A DNA stretch of 14,409 nt, taken from NCBI GenBank assembly GCA_025769875.1, contig JAGFNK010001134.1, forward strand, positions 1 through 14,409, read 5' to 3'. Positions within the stretch are counted from its first letter, which is position 1. Every line of letters starts with the position of its first letter. The notes beneath the pieces are model-generated. The model worked only from the letters and a program-made list of their open reading frames with translations, did no database searches and was not told the origin of the DNA. Below are positions 7,518 to 14,409 of this stretch, piece after piece. Position numbers and translations under genes: made by a program. This DNA comes from Russula earlei (lineage: Eukaryota; Basidiomycota; Agaricomycetes; Russulales; Russulaceae).

Positions 7518-9469
7518 TCACCTTAGTAGTTTTAGTTCTAGGTCAACAGCTTTGGTTATTTTCCCTGAGCAATTAGGAGCGTTATCGACATTCCTAACAA
7601 TTTGTGGTGTTGTCAACTTCCTTGTTTTTAATTTAAGTTCTTTGACCAATTTTGGGGAGACGAAACATTCAGTAGCTCCACTATCAATTAACGCAGTTTT
7701 CTTTTTGGCTTTTGAGGTTCCCACATGTATTGTCAAATTGACCTGCATTGACTTTTTGATAGTGTTATACATGTTGGTAGTACCTAGGGCCTGAGCGATC
7801 ACCGTTATGCTCAGGTGTCCAAAAAAATCCTTCTCTTCATCTTCAACAGTCTCTCCAGTCAACATCCTGATAAACTCTTCCCTTTCTTCTTTAGAGAGCG
7901 CTTTAGCAGCCTTCGTGACTTTGGTGGTCATGCTCTCTTTGACAATCTCGATGATGGAAGACTCAGATGTGGTGGTGGTTGCTTCTGCTGCGTGAGTGCA
8001 TGTCACCTCACATTTTGGTTTGTGGGACAGTCTCATGAGGTGGCCTTGTTTTGAGCAGTGGAAACACTTACCTTTGGCATGGTGCTTTTCTTTGTTGGCT
8101 TCTGTGATTGCCTTTTGTGCAGCACTGGCGCTTGTGTCCATTGTGTTTGGGTCGTGTGGGGGAAGGCAGGCACGTGGTGCAGTGGCATTGTTGGTGGCAT
8201 TGCCACACATGCCCCAGGTCAAGAGGCGAGCCCAGGGGTGGTTTGGATTAGTGTTGCAGTTGTGGGCGTTAGCGTGGTCTATAAGGACTGCATGTTTTTG
8301 CATCCAGATTCGGTGTTGTTTCTGAGCTCTGGAAATCCACTCCAGGAAGGTAGTGGGGTCTTCTTGGCTAATAATTGCTTCGACTAAGGGTTTGGGGAGG
8401 CCACATGTGAATAAACACATGACCATAGGGTTGTCCATGTGCAGGGATCCTCCATGCAAGAGTAATTTGAAGTTAGCTATATACTCGTCTTAATTGTTTT
8501 CTTTCATTTTAAGTTCACACAATTGGTCTTGCACGCATTCACATTTGGCATAATCGGTGAATGCTCATTTGAACTGTTGTTTCATGGCCTGCCAAGCTGT
8601 TAGTCCAAAAGGGATCTCATCAGGATTGAGCATGACTTTTTCGAGCCATTTGTCCATCGCTTCGACCCATCCATCAATGCGAGGCCCTTCCATCAGTAAT
8701 AAGAAATAAGCTTGATAGGGTTTTGGGCAATTTTGCTGTTGAAGTTCATTTGCATGAATCTTCAAAAGGCAGTGAGGAAGGTGTGAGTGCGTGCTCAATC
8801 ACCGTTGAATGCCTTTGGAGGAACACCTTCAAGTTTTCCGTTATCAGAGGGGCGTGAGTCATGACCATAGGCGGCATGCACATCATAGTTGTTGGCATCA
8901 GGACTCAGAGGTTGTCTTCCACATCCTCTGAAGCCTTGAAACAGGGCAGGTTGGGGAAAGGCTCACGTTGTGTCGGACAATGTGAGTTGTTGTGGAATGG
9001 GTGCTTCAGGTTTGTCATTGGTGACTTGTACTTCTGTTGTGATGGGGGCTTCTTGCTCCATTGGTTCTGCAGGCACAGGTGTTGACTTGTGAGTCAAGCA
9101 TGGTACCGGTTCTCCAGAAGCGATTAGTGCATCCATGTCTAATCATTCAAGAGGGTCAAATTTCAGTTTGAAGGTGGGGTGTGCAATGCAAATGGCCATG
9201 AAGTAATCTTTGCATCGTTCAAGTTCAAACCATACTCCGTAGAGTGTTCCAAGGGCTACTTTGGCTTGCTTGTAGGGTGCAAAGAAACCTGTCCATGGAG
9301 TGGAGTCCACTCCTAGCTTTCAAAATAGGGTGTTTTGCCTGAATTGTTCTGGAACAAGGTTGATGTTGGTATCTGGGTTTAGTTTGAATGGAAGTCTCAG
9401 TTGTCCTAGTCCTTGAGTGGAAGGCTTTCCTTGGCCTTTATACCTCCAGTCTCTAGCCATAGAGGTCAT
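7518..9469 (-). pseudogene. Gag and aspartic protease remnant (element C)
   Basis: The frame opens at ATG 9469, 84 nt after the 5' LTR. It encodes a Gag with capsid-like motifs (EGPRIDGWVEAMDKW, FTDYAKCE), a zinc knuckle CFHCSKQGH (near 8060) whose fourth ligand position is Ser instead of Cys, a Lys/Glu-rich linker, and a retropepsin active site IDSGATECF near 7680. No stop codon separates Gag from protease, so a single Gag-Pol frame is likely. TGA stops occur at 9320, 9143, 8963, 8795, 8762, 8565 and 7518 (lowest coordinate), a TAA at 8490, and a one-base frameshift near 8725. The stop at 7518 separates the protease core from its C-terminal part (FLVADIG, IILGYPFL). Gag forms the particle and binds RNA; protease would cut the polyprotein. 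This copy is inactive. Confidence 0.85.
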
Positions 9470-9539
9470 GTTTCAGGGAGAAATCAGTATATTTGGGGTG
9501 GATGTGTGAGCATGCATTTGGGGTCAAGGGTTCGAAGAG

Positions 9540-9551
9540 TAAGCTTGTTCT
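9540..9551 (-). other. Putative self-priming primer-binding site of element C
   Basis: Two nucleotides inside the 5' LTR, the coding strand reads AGAACAAGCTTA. This is exactly complementary over 12 nt to TAAGCTTGTTCT in R (minus strand 9828 to 9817, also 3039 to 3028), which begins 33 nt after the first T of the TATA box. In Tf1 of fission yeast the 5' end of the RNA folds back to prime at such a site. No TGG-starting tRNA-complementary site is visible here. Confidence 0.65.
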
Positions 9552-9817
9552 AATGTCACCGACTGGGGGTGGTGTCACTGACAAATCCGTTCACATGTGA
9601 GATGAGCACAGCAAGTTGAGTGAGATACTAAGTTCTCACAGAATTTGGGGATCTTGGAGATGACAATGCTAAAGCACTTGCATTCCACAGAGAGGAGAAG
9701 AAGATGATAAGTCTTCGCATTCAAAGACTTAGAGGGTTGAGTTACTTTCAGAGATGATTGCTTGAGTACTTGCAAGCCTACAAGATCCAAAGCCAGTATC
9801 CAGTGTATTTCACAGGA

Positions 9818-9838
9818 GAACAAGCTTAGGGCTTGTTC
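9818..9838 (-). other. Predicted 5' RNA hairpin of element C
   Basis: On the coding strand GAACAAGC (9838-9831) and GCTTGTTC (9825-9818) form a perfect 8-bp stem with loop CCTAA, starting 23 nt after the TATA start. The 3' arm is also the sequence complementary to the primer-binding site, so hairpin and primer pairing would compete. It is conserved in the other LTR (3029-3049). Confidence 0.6.
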
Positions 9839-9853
9839 TCATCAACCAACAGT

Positions 9854-9861
9854 CTTATATA
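9854..9861 (-). promoter_or_regulatory. TATA box of element C 5' LTR
   Basis: TATATAAG on the minus strand, the expected promoter for the full-length RNA. It lies about 390 bp upstream of the gag ATG. Confidence 0.65.
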
Positions 9862-10047
9862 CATACAGAATACTATATCAAATAGTATTCTGTGAGGTAG
9901 CAGTGAGGTGATCATACTGGAACACGCAGGAAATGTATGGTACATGCAAGGCTGGATGAGTCATGGAAACGTGTGGGGAAACATGAGACATGTCTGGGTA
10001 GGCTTGCCCGGTTGCCAGTCTGGTCCGATGTACCGGTTCTTGTGACA

Positions 10048-10052
10048 GTATG
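10048..10052 (+). repeat. Target-site duplication of element C (right copy)
   Basis: GTATG, identical to 2760-2764, immediately outside the 5' LTR. Confidence 0.92.
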
Positions 10053-10272
10053 TGTAGTCATTCAAGTTCCAGGGAGAGGCAAATGTCAAAGAAAGAGAAG
10101 GGTGATCTTATTCCACTGGACTGTACTATTACAGAGTAGCTAAGAGTTTTTAGAGTTTTATATACAGGAAGGACATACTAAGGATAAAAGGCATGAAAGT
10201 GGGAGGAAATGGTGAAAGGGATTGAGAGGCATGAAAGGGAATTCAAGATTGGTCAAGATGGTCAAGGATGGT
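10053..10272. other. Old CpG-free flank between elements C and D
   Basis: This continues the pre-insertion sequence of 2404-2759. No long ORF is convincing. On the minus strand a TATATAAAAC motif (about 10172-10163) is followed by AATAAGAT (about 10116-10109), an LTR-like promoter arrangement, so it could be a fragment of a further, very old LTR. No CpG is present. Confidence 0.4.
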
Positions 10273-10388
10273 TGTCAAGACACGTACTGCTGATCATTAA
10301 GGACTCAGGAGCAGGTGGGTAGGGGTCGGAACAGATGGTATGTGGCGTAAACAGCATTGAACAGGAGGACGAGCCAAACGACTAGAAG

Positions 10389-10409
10389 ATACCAGATGGG
10401 GACTGGTAT
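10389..10409 (-). other. U5 RNA hairpin of LTR D
   Basis: ATACCAG and CTGGTAT pair over 7 bp around a loop that reads TCCCCAT on the coding strand. It is the counterpart of 2264-2290 in LTR A. Confidence 0.6.
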
Positions 10410-10558
10410 GTGTTGCAAGAGGCAGAGGCGAAGAGTAGAGGCCAGTGCAGCGAGGGACTTTAAACAAGGCGGTCGTTGAAGAGTACCTTGAAGATGAGGG
10501 AAGGCTTTAGACTGAGCAGTCGCAGGGGAGTACCCAGGAAGTAGAGAGTATCACAAAT

Positions 10559-10577
10559 GGACAGTCTGACGACTGCC
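10559..10577 (-). other. Predicted 5' RNA hairpin of LTR D
   Basis: On the coding strand GGCAGTC and GACTGTCC pair with one bulge around loop GTCA, starting 22 nt after the TATA start (10599). The loop-proximal CAGTC/GACTG stem is shared with LTR B. Confidence 0.5.
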
Positions 10578-10591
10578 ATGCTTCATTGGGG

Positions 10592-10599
10592 CTTATATA
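10592..10599 (-). promoter_or_regulatory. TATA box of LTR D
   Basis: TATATAAG on the minus strand. The aligned position in LTR A has decayed to TATAGAAA. Confidence 0.6.
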
Positions 10600-10735
10600 C
10601 AGTATACAGGGTCGATTACAAAGCACTGGGACTATTCTAGACTCTTTGGTACCATCCAATAGGACTACAGAGGCATAAACTTGTTTGTGTCAACTTTCAG
10701 GCTTACTGAGCGCATTACTGATCATTGTGGAGCGA

Positions 10736-10836
10736 TGACATCATTATGATGTCACTGTGGAGCGCTTAGTGAGCCTATGAGGTCACTGTGGAGTCGCTCA
10801 GTCAGCCATGATGTCATTGGAGCCTTGATGACGTCA
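10736..10836 (-). promoter_or_regulatory. 31-bp-phased TGANGTCA array in U3 of LTR D
   Basis: Octamers on the + strand: 10736 TGACATCA, 10747 TGATGTCA, 10778 TGAGGTCA, 10809 TGATGTCA and 10829 TGACGTCA, the last a perfect ATF/CRE palindrome. Three of them head a degenerate 31-bp tandem repeat with consensus TGANGTCACTGTGGAG. They lie roughly 140-240 bp upstream of the TATA box. bZIP binding is inferred. Confidence 0.6.
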
Positions 10837-11104
10837 GATGATTTATGCAACAGTTTCTAAGAGTTTGTGCCGCTGTTTCGGGTCCATGGTGGCTGAGTGG
10901 CCATGTGGCTGCCACGCGATGATTACCCGATTAGGAAACTGGTGCCTGGTCGTGTTATAGTGCCTTTGCAATAGCAATATCTTGTACCGTAGGGGGGATA
11001 GCCCAGAAAATGGAAGGGAGTCGGCAATGCAAAGTGAGAGAGGTTCTTCTTGAGTAAAATAGGACAATCTTCGGCCAGGACTTGGCCTTGGTTCGTAACA
11101 TTCA

Positions 11105-11114
11105 TCCCCTCTTT
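11105..11114 (-). other. Polypurine tract of element D
   Basis: The coding strand reads AAAGAGGGGA, four bases before the LTR, identical to element A. It overlaps the stop codon of the small ORF. Confidence 0.8.
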
Positions 11115-11331
11115 ATAGACTTGTTGCTCCTGCAACAGTAGGGATTCGTTTCTTTGGAAGGTGGAGTAGTTTGCATATGAAAAGTCGAAGTCTGTTTGTT
11201 CGTGGGGAGTTCTCCCTTGTTCTATGATTTGCTTTGGGGATGGCTGTGGTCGATTGGGTGCATGTGGTCGCAGGAGTTCTCTGAAAAGTTCGTTGGTAAC
11301 AAGGATAAAGGTAGTCATCGACAGAGGTCAT
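11113..11331 (-). CDS. Small post-pol ORF, 72 aa (element D copy)
   Basis: ATG at 11331 lies 16 nt after the pol stop, in another frame; TAA at 11113 touches the polypurine tract. The frame is open upstream through the pol overlap to 11466, so the ATG was chosen by alignment with the element A copy, where the same MTSV start is kept. The N-terminal 57 codons align without gaps to 345-518. The product is basic (many Arg and Lys), Thr-rich, with cysteines at positions 11 and 24 shared between copies. There is no recognised domain. It occupies the place of the 419-aa ORF of element C but is not similar to it. A coding role is uncertain. Confidence 0.4.
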   Translation of the reverse strand: MTSVDDYLYPCYQRTFQRTPATTCTQSTTAIPKANHRTRENSPRTNRLRLFICKLLHLPKKRIPTVAGATSL

Positions 11332-11347
11332 GATGAGAGTTGTTGGT

Positions 11348-14300
11348 TTAGGGGTTACTCCTGGTGGGAATCGTTCTAAGCGCTTTCGGATATTTCCGAT
11401 GGAAGTCTTTAACAAGTGATTGCGCTCTTGATAGGTTAGATGCTGGCTCCCAAGTATTTTCTGCAACCGTATACCCTTTCCATTTAACTAGGTATTGGAT
11501 TCCTTTGCGGTTTGGGGAGAGCCGAGAGTTTAGGATCTGTTCTACTTCATATTGTTCTTCACCTTCGACTAATATTGGTGGCGGGTTTGAAAAGTTAGGA
11601 CCATGGGCAATGGTTTCTTTGTAAGGTTTAATCAGGGAGTGGTGAAAAACCGGGTGTATTTTCCAAGACTTGGTAGCTCGAGGCGAACATTTACTGGATA
11701 GGCAGTGGTGACTTTGAATGGCCCATAGCGTTGAGGGGCTAGTTTTGCTTTTGGGTGAGTGGTTCGTAGATTCGTGGCTTCCAGCCATACTTGATCCCCT
11801 TCTTTAAAACGAAATGTGGAGGATTGAGGTCCTGATTGCTTCATGATTTCTGTTGCTCGGTTCAGGGAGGCAGCTACTTCTTCTCTGAGTTGGTTTAGTC
11901 TTGATAGTCTTTCTTGGATTGAAGGGAATTTTGATGTAAAGGCAAGGGGCGGAGCAAATGTTGGGTTAAAGCCATACCAGACTTCAAACGGGGGTTTGTT
12001 CGTAGCACTGTGTTGTCTGGCATTATGTGCGAACTCCATAAAGGGAACCAGTTCTGCCCAATTGTCTGCTTGATGGTTGCAAAATATTCGTAGGTATTGT
12101 TCTAGTTCTTGGTTAACTCGTTCTGTTTCTCCATCTGTCTGTGGGTGATATGCTGTGCTTAATGATACTTTGACGTTTAACTTCTTCCATAGTTCTTGAG
12201 TGACTTTTGCTGCGAACTGAGGGCCTCTGTCCGATATTATTTGTGTTGGGAGCCCTATTCTTCTCCAGACATTGTTCATGATTAGTGTCGCTGTTTCGTC
12301 TGCTGTGATCGTCTTGTGGCAAGGGGTAATGATTATTGCTTTACTGAATTGATCTACCACGACTAGGAGGCTGTTGAAGCCTTGTGAAATCGGTAGGTCC
12401 ATGATAAAGTCCATAGTAATGCTTTTCCATACTTCTCCAGCTGGTGTAATCGGTACAAGGGGTGTTTCTGTCTTTGGACGGTTCTTTGTACTTTGGCAAA
12501 TTGCGCAACCATCTACATAACTTTTGACATAGGTTAGCATTCCTGGCCACCAATAGTTTCGGCTGATTAGTTCATAAGTCTTCCATTGGCCAGGATGCCC
12601 AGTGGCAAGGGAGTCATGGTGTAGTTTTAGAATTTTCTTTCTTAGGGTGTCGTTGTTTGGGATATAGACTTTTCCTTTGAATAGTATTAGTCCATCTTCA
12701 AGGTTCCAGTCCTGTAAGCCTTTGGATAGTCGCCTTGGTCCATTCTTTATAATGATTGCTAACGCGTTAGATACTTCTGGGTCATAGTCTTTGCTAGATC
12801 GTAGTTGTTGTCGAAGTTCCTGGTCGCCGATTGGTTCTGTAGCAGAGGTGCGTTGTTGCTCTAATTTTAAAAAATTTGTCATCCAGGAGCACCTTTCCAT
12901 CATTTTCGTTTTGTATCCCCTCTTTAAAGTCTGGCCGCCTGGACAGACCGTCTGCTTTGTTCATAGTGCCTGGGTGGTGGGTGATGGTGAAGTCGAAATT
13001 GCTGAGGAGGAGTGCCCATCGGCTTGTCGTCTCATGAGTTTCTGTTTTGTCATGAAGTATGTCAAGTTATTGTGGTCTGTCCATAGATCAATGGGGTGTG
13101 TAGCGCCTTCAAGGTAGTGTCGGAAGTGCCAGAGGGACAAAGCAAGGAGTTCTTTATCATAGATCATGTAATTTCGTTGTGCGGGGTCCAAGGATTTCGA
13201 GAAATAGGCTACTGGGTGATATCTGTTAAATTCATCGGGTTGTTCCAAGATTGCACCGACTGCAAAGTCACTTGCATCGCAGATGAGTCGAAAGGGTTTC
13301 GTGTGGTTAGGTAACATGAGGATTGGGGCCGTTGTGAATGCTTGGATTAGTTTCTGAAATGCTTGTTCTTCATCGTCTTCCCATTGAAGGGGTTTTCTTT
13401 CTTTGTTAAGTTAAACAAGGGCCGTGCTATTCGAGAGTATTGGTGGATAAATCGTCGATAGAAGTTGCAGAATCCTAGAAATGCTTGTACTTCCGTAACA
13501 TTGGTCGGAGTAGGCCACTTTGTAATGCCTATTAACTTGTCTTGGTCCATGGATATTCGTCCTTGGGAGATATTGATGCCTAGGTAACTAATAGAGGTTT
13601 GTCGGAAAGCACATTTCTCTGGTTTCAAGTATAAGTCGTGGTCTTGGAGTGTTTTTAGGACCTTATGTGTCCAGTCGTCTAGTTCGTTCAAGGTTTGCGC
13701 CATGATTAGTATATCATCTAGATAAACAACCACTCGTTCAGTGGCAATGTATTTTGCTAGGATGGTGTTCATAAAGCGTTGGAAAGTGGCTGGGGCGTTG
13801 CAGAGACCAAATGTCATTATCAATGGTTCGAAGAGTCCTAATGGTGTCTTGAATGCTGCGAGGTGTTCATCGCCCTCTCTGAGGCGAATATTGTTGTATC
13901 CCCATCGTACGTCAAACTTGGTAAAGTATTGGGCTCCTTGGAGTTTGTCAATTAATTCAGGAATCAAGGGTAGTGGATACGCGTCTTTGACAGTTGCTGT
14001 ATTCAGGGCTCTGTAGTCTTGCACTGGTCGTAGATTTCCTCCTTTCTTTTCTACAAAGAAGAATGGGCTGGCAATAGCTGCTTTTGATGGTCGGATTGTG
14101 CCTCTTTTCAAATGTTCGTCTAAGTATTCTTTTAGGGCTTGTAGTTCCTTGGGAGTAAGTCGATAAATGCCAGAATCGCGTCGGGCGATCCCTGGTTTTA
14201 GATTGATTGCATGGTCCCATGGTTGGTGAGCAGGAAGGCGTTGAGAAGCTTGTTCATCGAAAACCTTTCGCCATTTCAAGAATTGGGCAGGGATAAGTTC

Positions 14301-14409
14301 GTCTAATGTCTTAGGGGGTGTTTCTGCATTGGCTAGCTTGGTAGCTGTGGTTGATTTGGCTCTTATGCTGATTGTTATTGGGCTAAACGCAGTGGATTTG
14401 TTCGTCAAC
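11348..14409 (-). pseudogene. Pol of element D: RT to chromodomain, four frameshifts, 5' partial
   Basis: The frame enters from beyond the window. RT (14408-13400) has DVRWGYNN, GLCNAPATFQ and catalytic YLDD in VVYLDDILI. RNase H (13317-12961) has its Asp in ICDASDFAVG, Glu in YDKELLAL and Asp in LWTDHNN. Integrase (12903-11632) has HHDSLATGHPG with CAIC for zinc, Asp in TMDFIMDLP, Asp in IISDRGPQF and Glu in YHPQTDGETERVN. A chromodomain (QYLVKWKGYT, about 11510-11430) ends at TAA 11348. Four one-base frameshifts break it, near 13390, 13016, 12870 and 11675, but I found no in-frame stop in the correct frame. That is unlike element C. Either the copy died recently or some of the indels are assembly errors; if corrected, the Pol part could be complete. 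Confidence 0.88.

Larger units (their letters stand above)
2765..10047 (-). mobile_element. Element C: complete but defective Ty3/gypsy chromovirus
   Basis: Two LTRs of 492 and 494 bp bound this 7,283-bp element, with ends TGTCAC...GTGACA on the coding strand and a GTATG duplication on both sides. Internal order on the minus strand: putative self-priming site, gag, aspartic protease, RT, RNase H, integrase, chromodomain, a third ORF, polypurine tract. The order PR-RT-RH-IN with a terminal chromodomain defines a Ty3/gypsy chromovirus. The primer site complementary to its own RNA places it near the Tf1/sushi group. Gag and Pol carry many stops, while the third ORF is open. Confidence 0.95.
9554..10047 (-). 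repeat. 5' LTR of element C (494 bp)
   Basis: The partner of 2765-3256. It starts TGTCACAAGAACC at 10047 and ends CGGTGACA at 9554 on the coding strand. U3 spans 10047 to about 9840. TATATAAG is at 9861-9854. Upstream of it lies AATACTAT-ATCAA-ATAGTATT (9869-9889), an 8-bp inverted repeat identical in both LTRs. Roughly 30 sites differ from the other LTR. Confidence 0.93.
10273..11100 (-). repeat. 3' LTR of element D (828 bp)
   Basis: The coding strand starts TGTTACGAACC at 11100, right after the polypurine tract, and ends GTGTCTTGACA at 10273. Ends and interior match LTR A. It holds TATATAAG (10599 to 10592), an RNA-start hairpin, a U5 hairpin and the phased TGANGTCA array in U3. Confidence 0.9.
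10273..14409 (-). mobile_element. Element D: 3' part of a Ty3/gypsy chromovirus, runs off the window
   Basis: On the minus strand the window contains RT, RNase H, integrase and chromodomain, a small ORF, a polypurine tract and the 3' LTR. Gag, protease and the 5' LTR must lie beyond 14409. It is the same family as A but in the opposite orientation, so the two 3' ends face each other across element C. CpG is retained at roughly 2.5 per 100 bp in the stretches counted, so it is young compared with A. The expected target-site pentamer outside the LTR is ATGGT (10268-10272); its partner cannot be seen. Confidence 0.9.

Noticed and set aside
6401..8387. Plus-strand open frames of 60-160 codons across element C
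   Set aside because: They are antisense to conserved RT, protease and Gag motifs and show no domain of their own.
4587..9469. UGA read as tryptophan in element C, because in-frame TGA is frequent and TAG absent
   Set aside because: The best aligned site (6042) corresponds to a CGA arginine codon in element D, family motifs favour Arg at several others, and about thirty TGG codons remain. CpG decay explains the pattern without recoding.
9500..9553. tRNA-like sequence (GGTTCGAA) near the primer site
   Set aside because: The flanking bases do not form a T-arm stem and no other tRNA arms are visible; the self-complementary site explains the primer function better.
1..10272. Repeat-induced point mutation (RIP)
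   Set aside because: Classical RIP acts mainly on CpA and would create many TAA and TAG. The differences seen here are at CpG, including reciprocal TG/CA pairs between LTRs.

Overview
This window is a stack of long terminal repeat (LTR) retrotransposons of the Ty3/gypsy superfamily. I see no convincing single-copy host gene. Chromodomains at the Pol C-termini, the RT and integrase motifs, TATATAAG-type LTR promoters and a strong CpG-to-TpG decay signature suggest a transposon-rich, probably cytosine-methylating filamentous fungus, most likely a mushroom-forming basidiomycete. The organism is inferred from element type only.

Layout. (1) 146-2403, + strand: the 5'-truncated 3' end of element A, consisting of a chromodomain remnant, a small post-pol ORF, a polypurine tract and an LTR (598-2403). 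(2) 783-1627: a CpG-rich solo LTR, B, inserted inside A's LTR and flanked by GTGAG. (3) 2404-2759 and 10053-10272: two pieces of one old CpG-free sequence, separated by (4) 2765-10047, - strand: a complete 7.28-kb element C with two LTRs of 492 and 494 bp and a GTATG target-site duplication. Its Gag-Pol is riddled with TGA stops and frameshifts. A third ORF of 419 codons with two CCHC zinc knuckles lies between pol and the 3' LTR and is fully open. (5) 10273-14409, - strand: element D, same family as A, with a 3' LTR, a small post-pol ORF, and a pol broken only by single-base frameshifts. Its gag and 5' LTR lie beyond the window.

How the parts work together. In an active copy, the LTR promoter drives one RNA, Gag packages it, protease matures the proteins, RT and RNase H copy it, and integrase with its chromodomain inserts it. 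Element C carries a 12-nt sequence next to its 5' LTR that is exactly complementary to the predicted 5' region of its own RNA. This fits the self-priming mechanism of the Tf1/sushi chromoviruses.

The most interesting points are the intact double-zinc-knuckle ORF in the env position of an otherwise dead element, the self-priming signal, short RNA hairpins placed 22-24 nt after the TATA start in three LTR families, a 31-bp-phased array of TGANGTCA sites in the A/D LTRs, and CpG decay that dates the layers and produced most of C's stop codons. All counts were made by eye.
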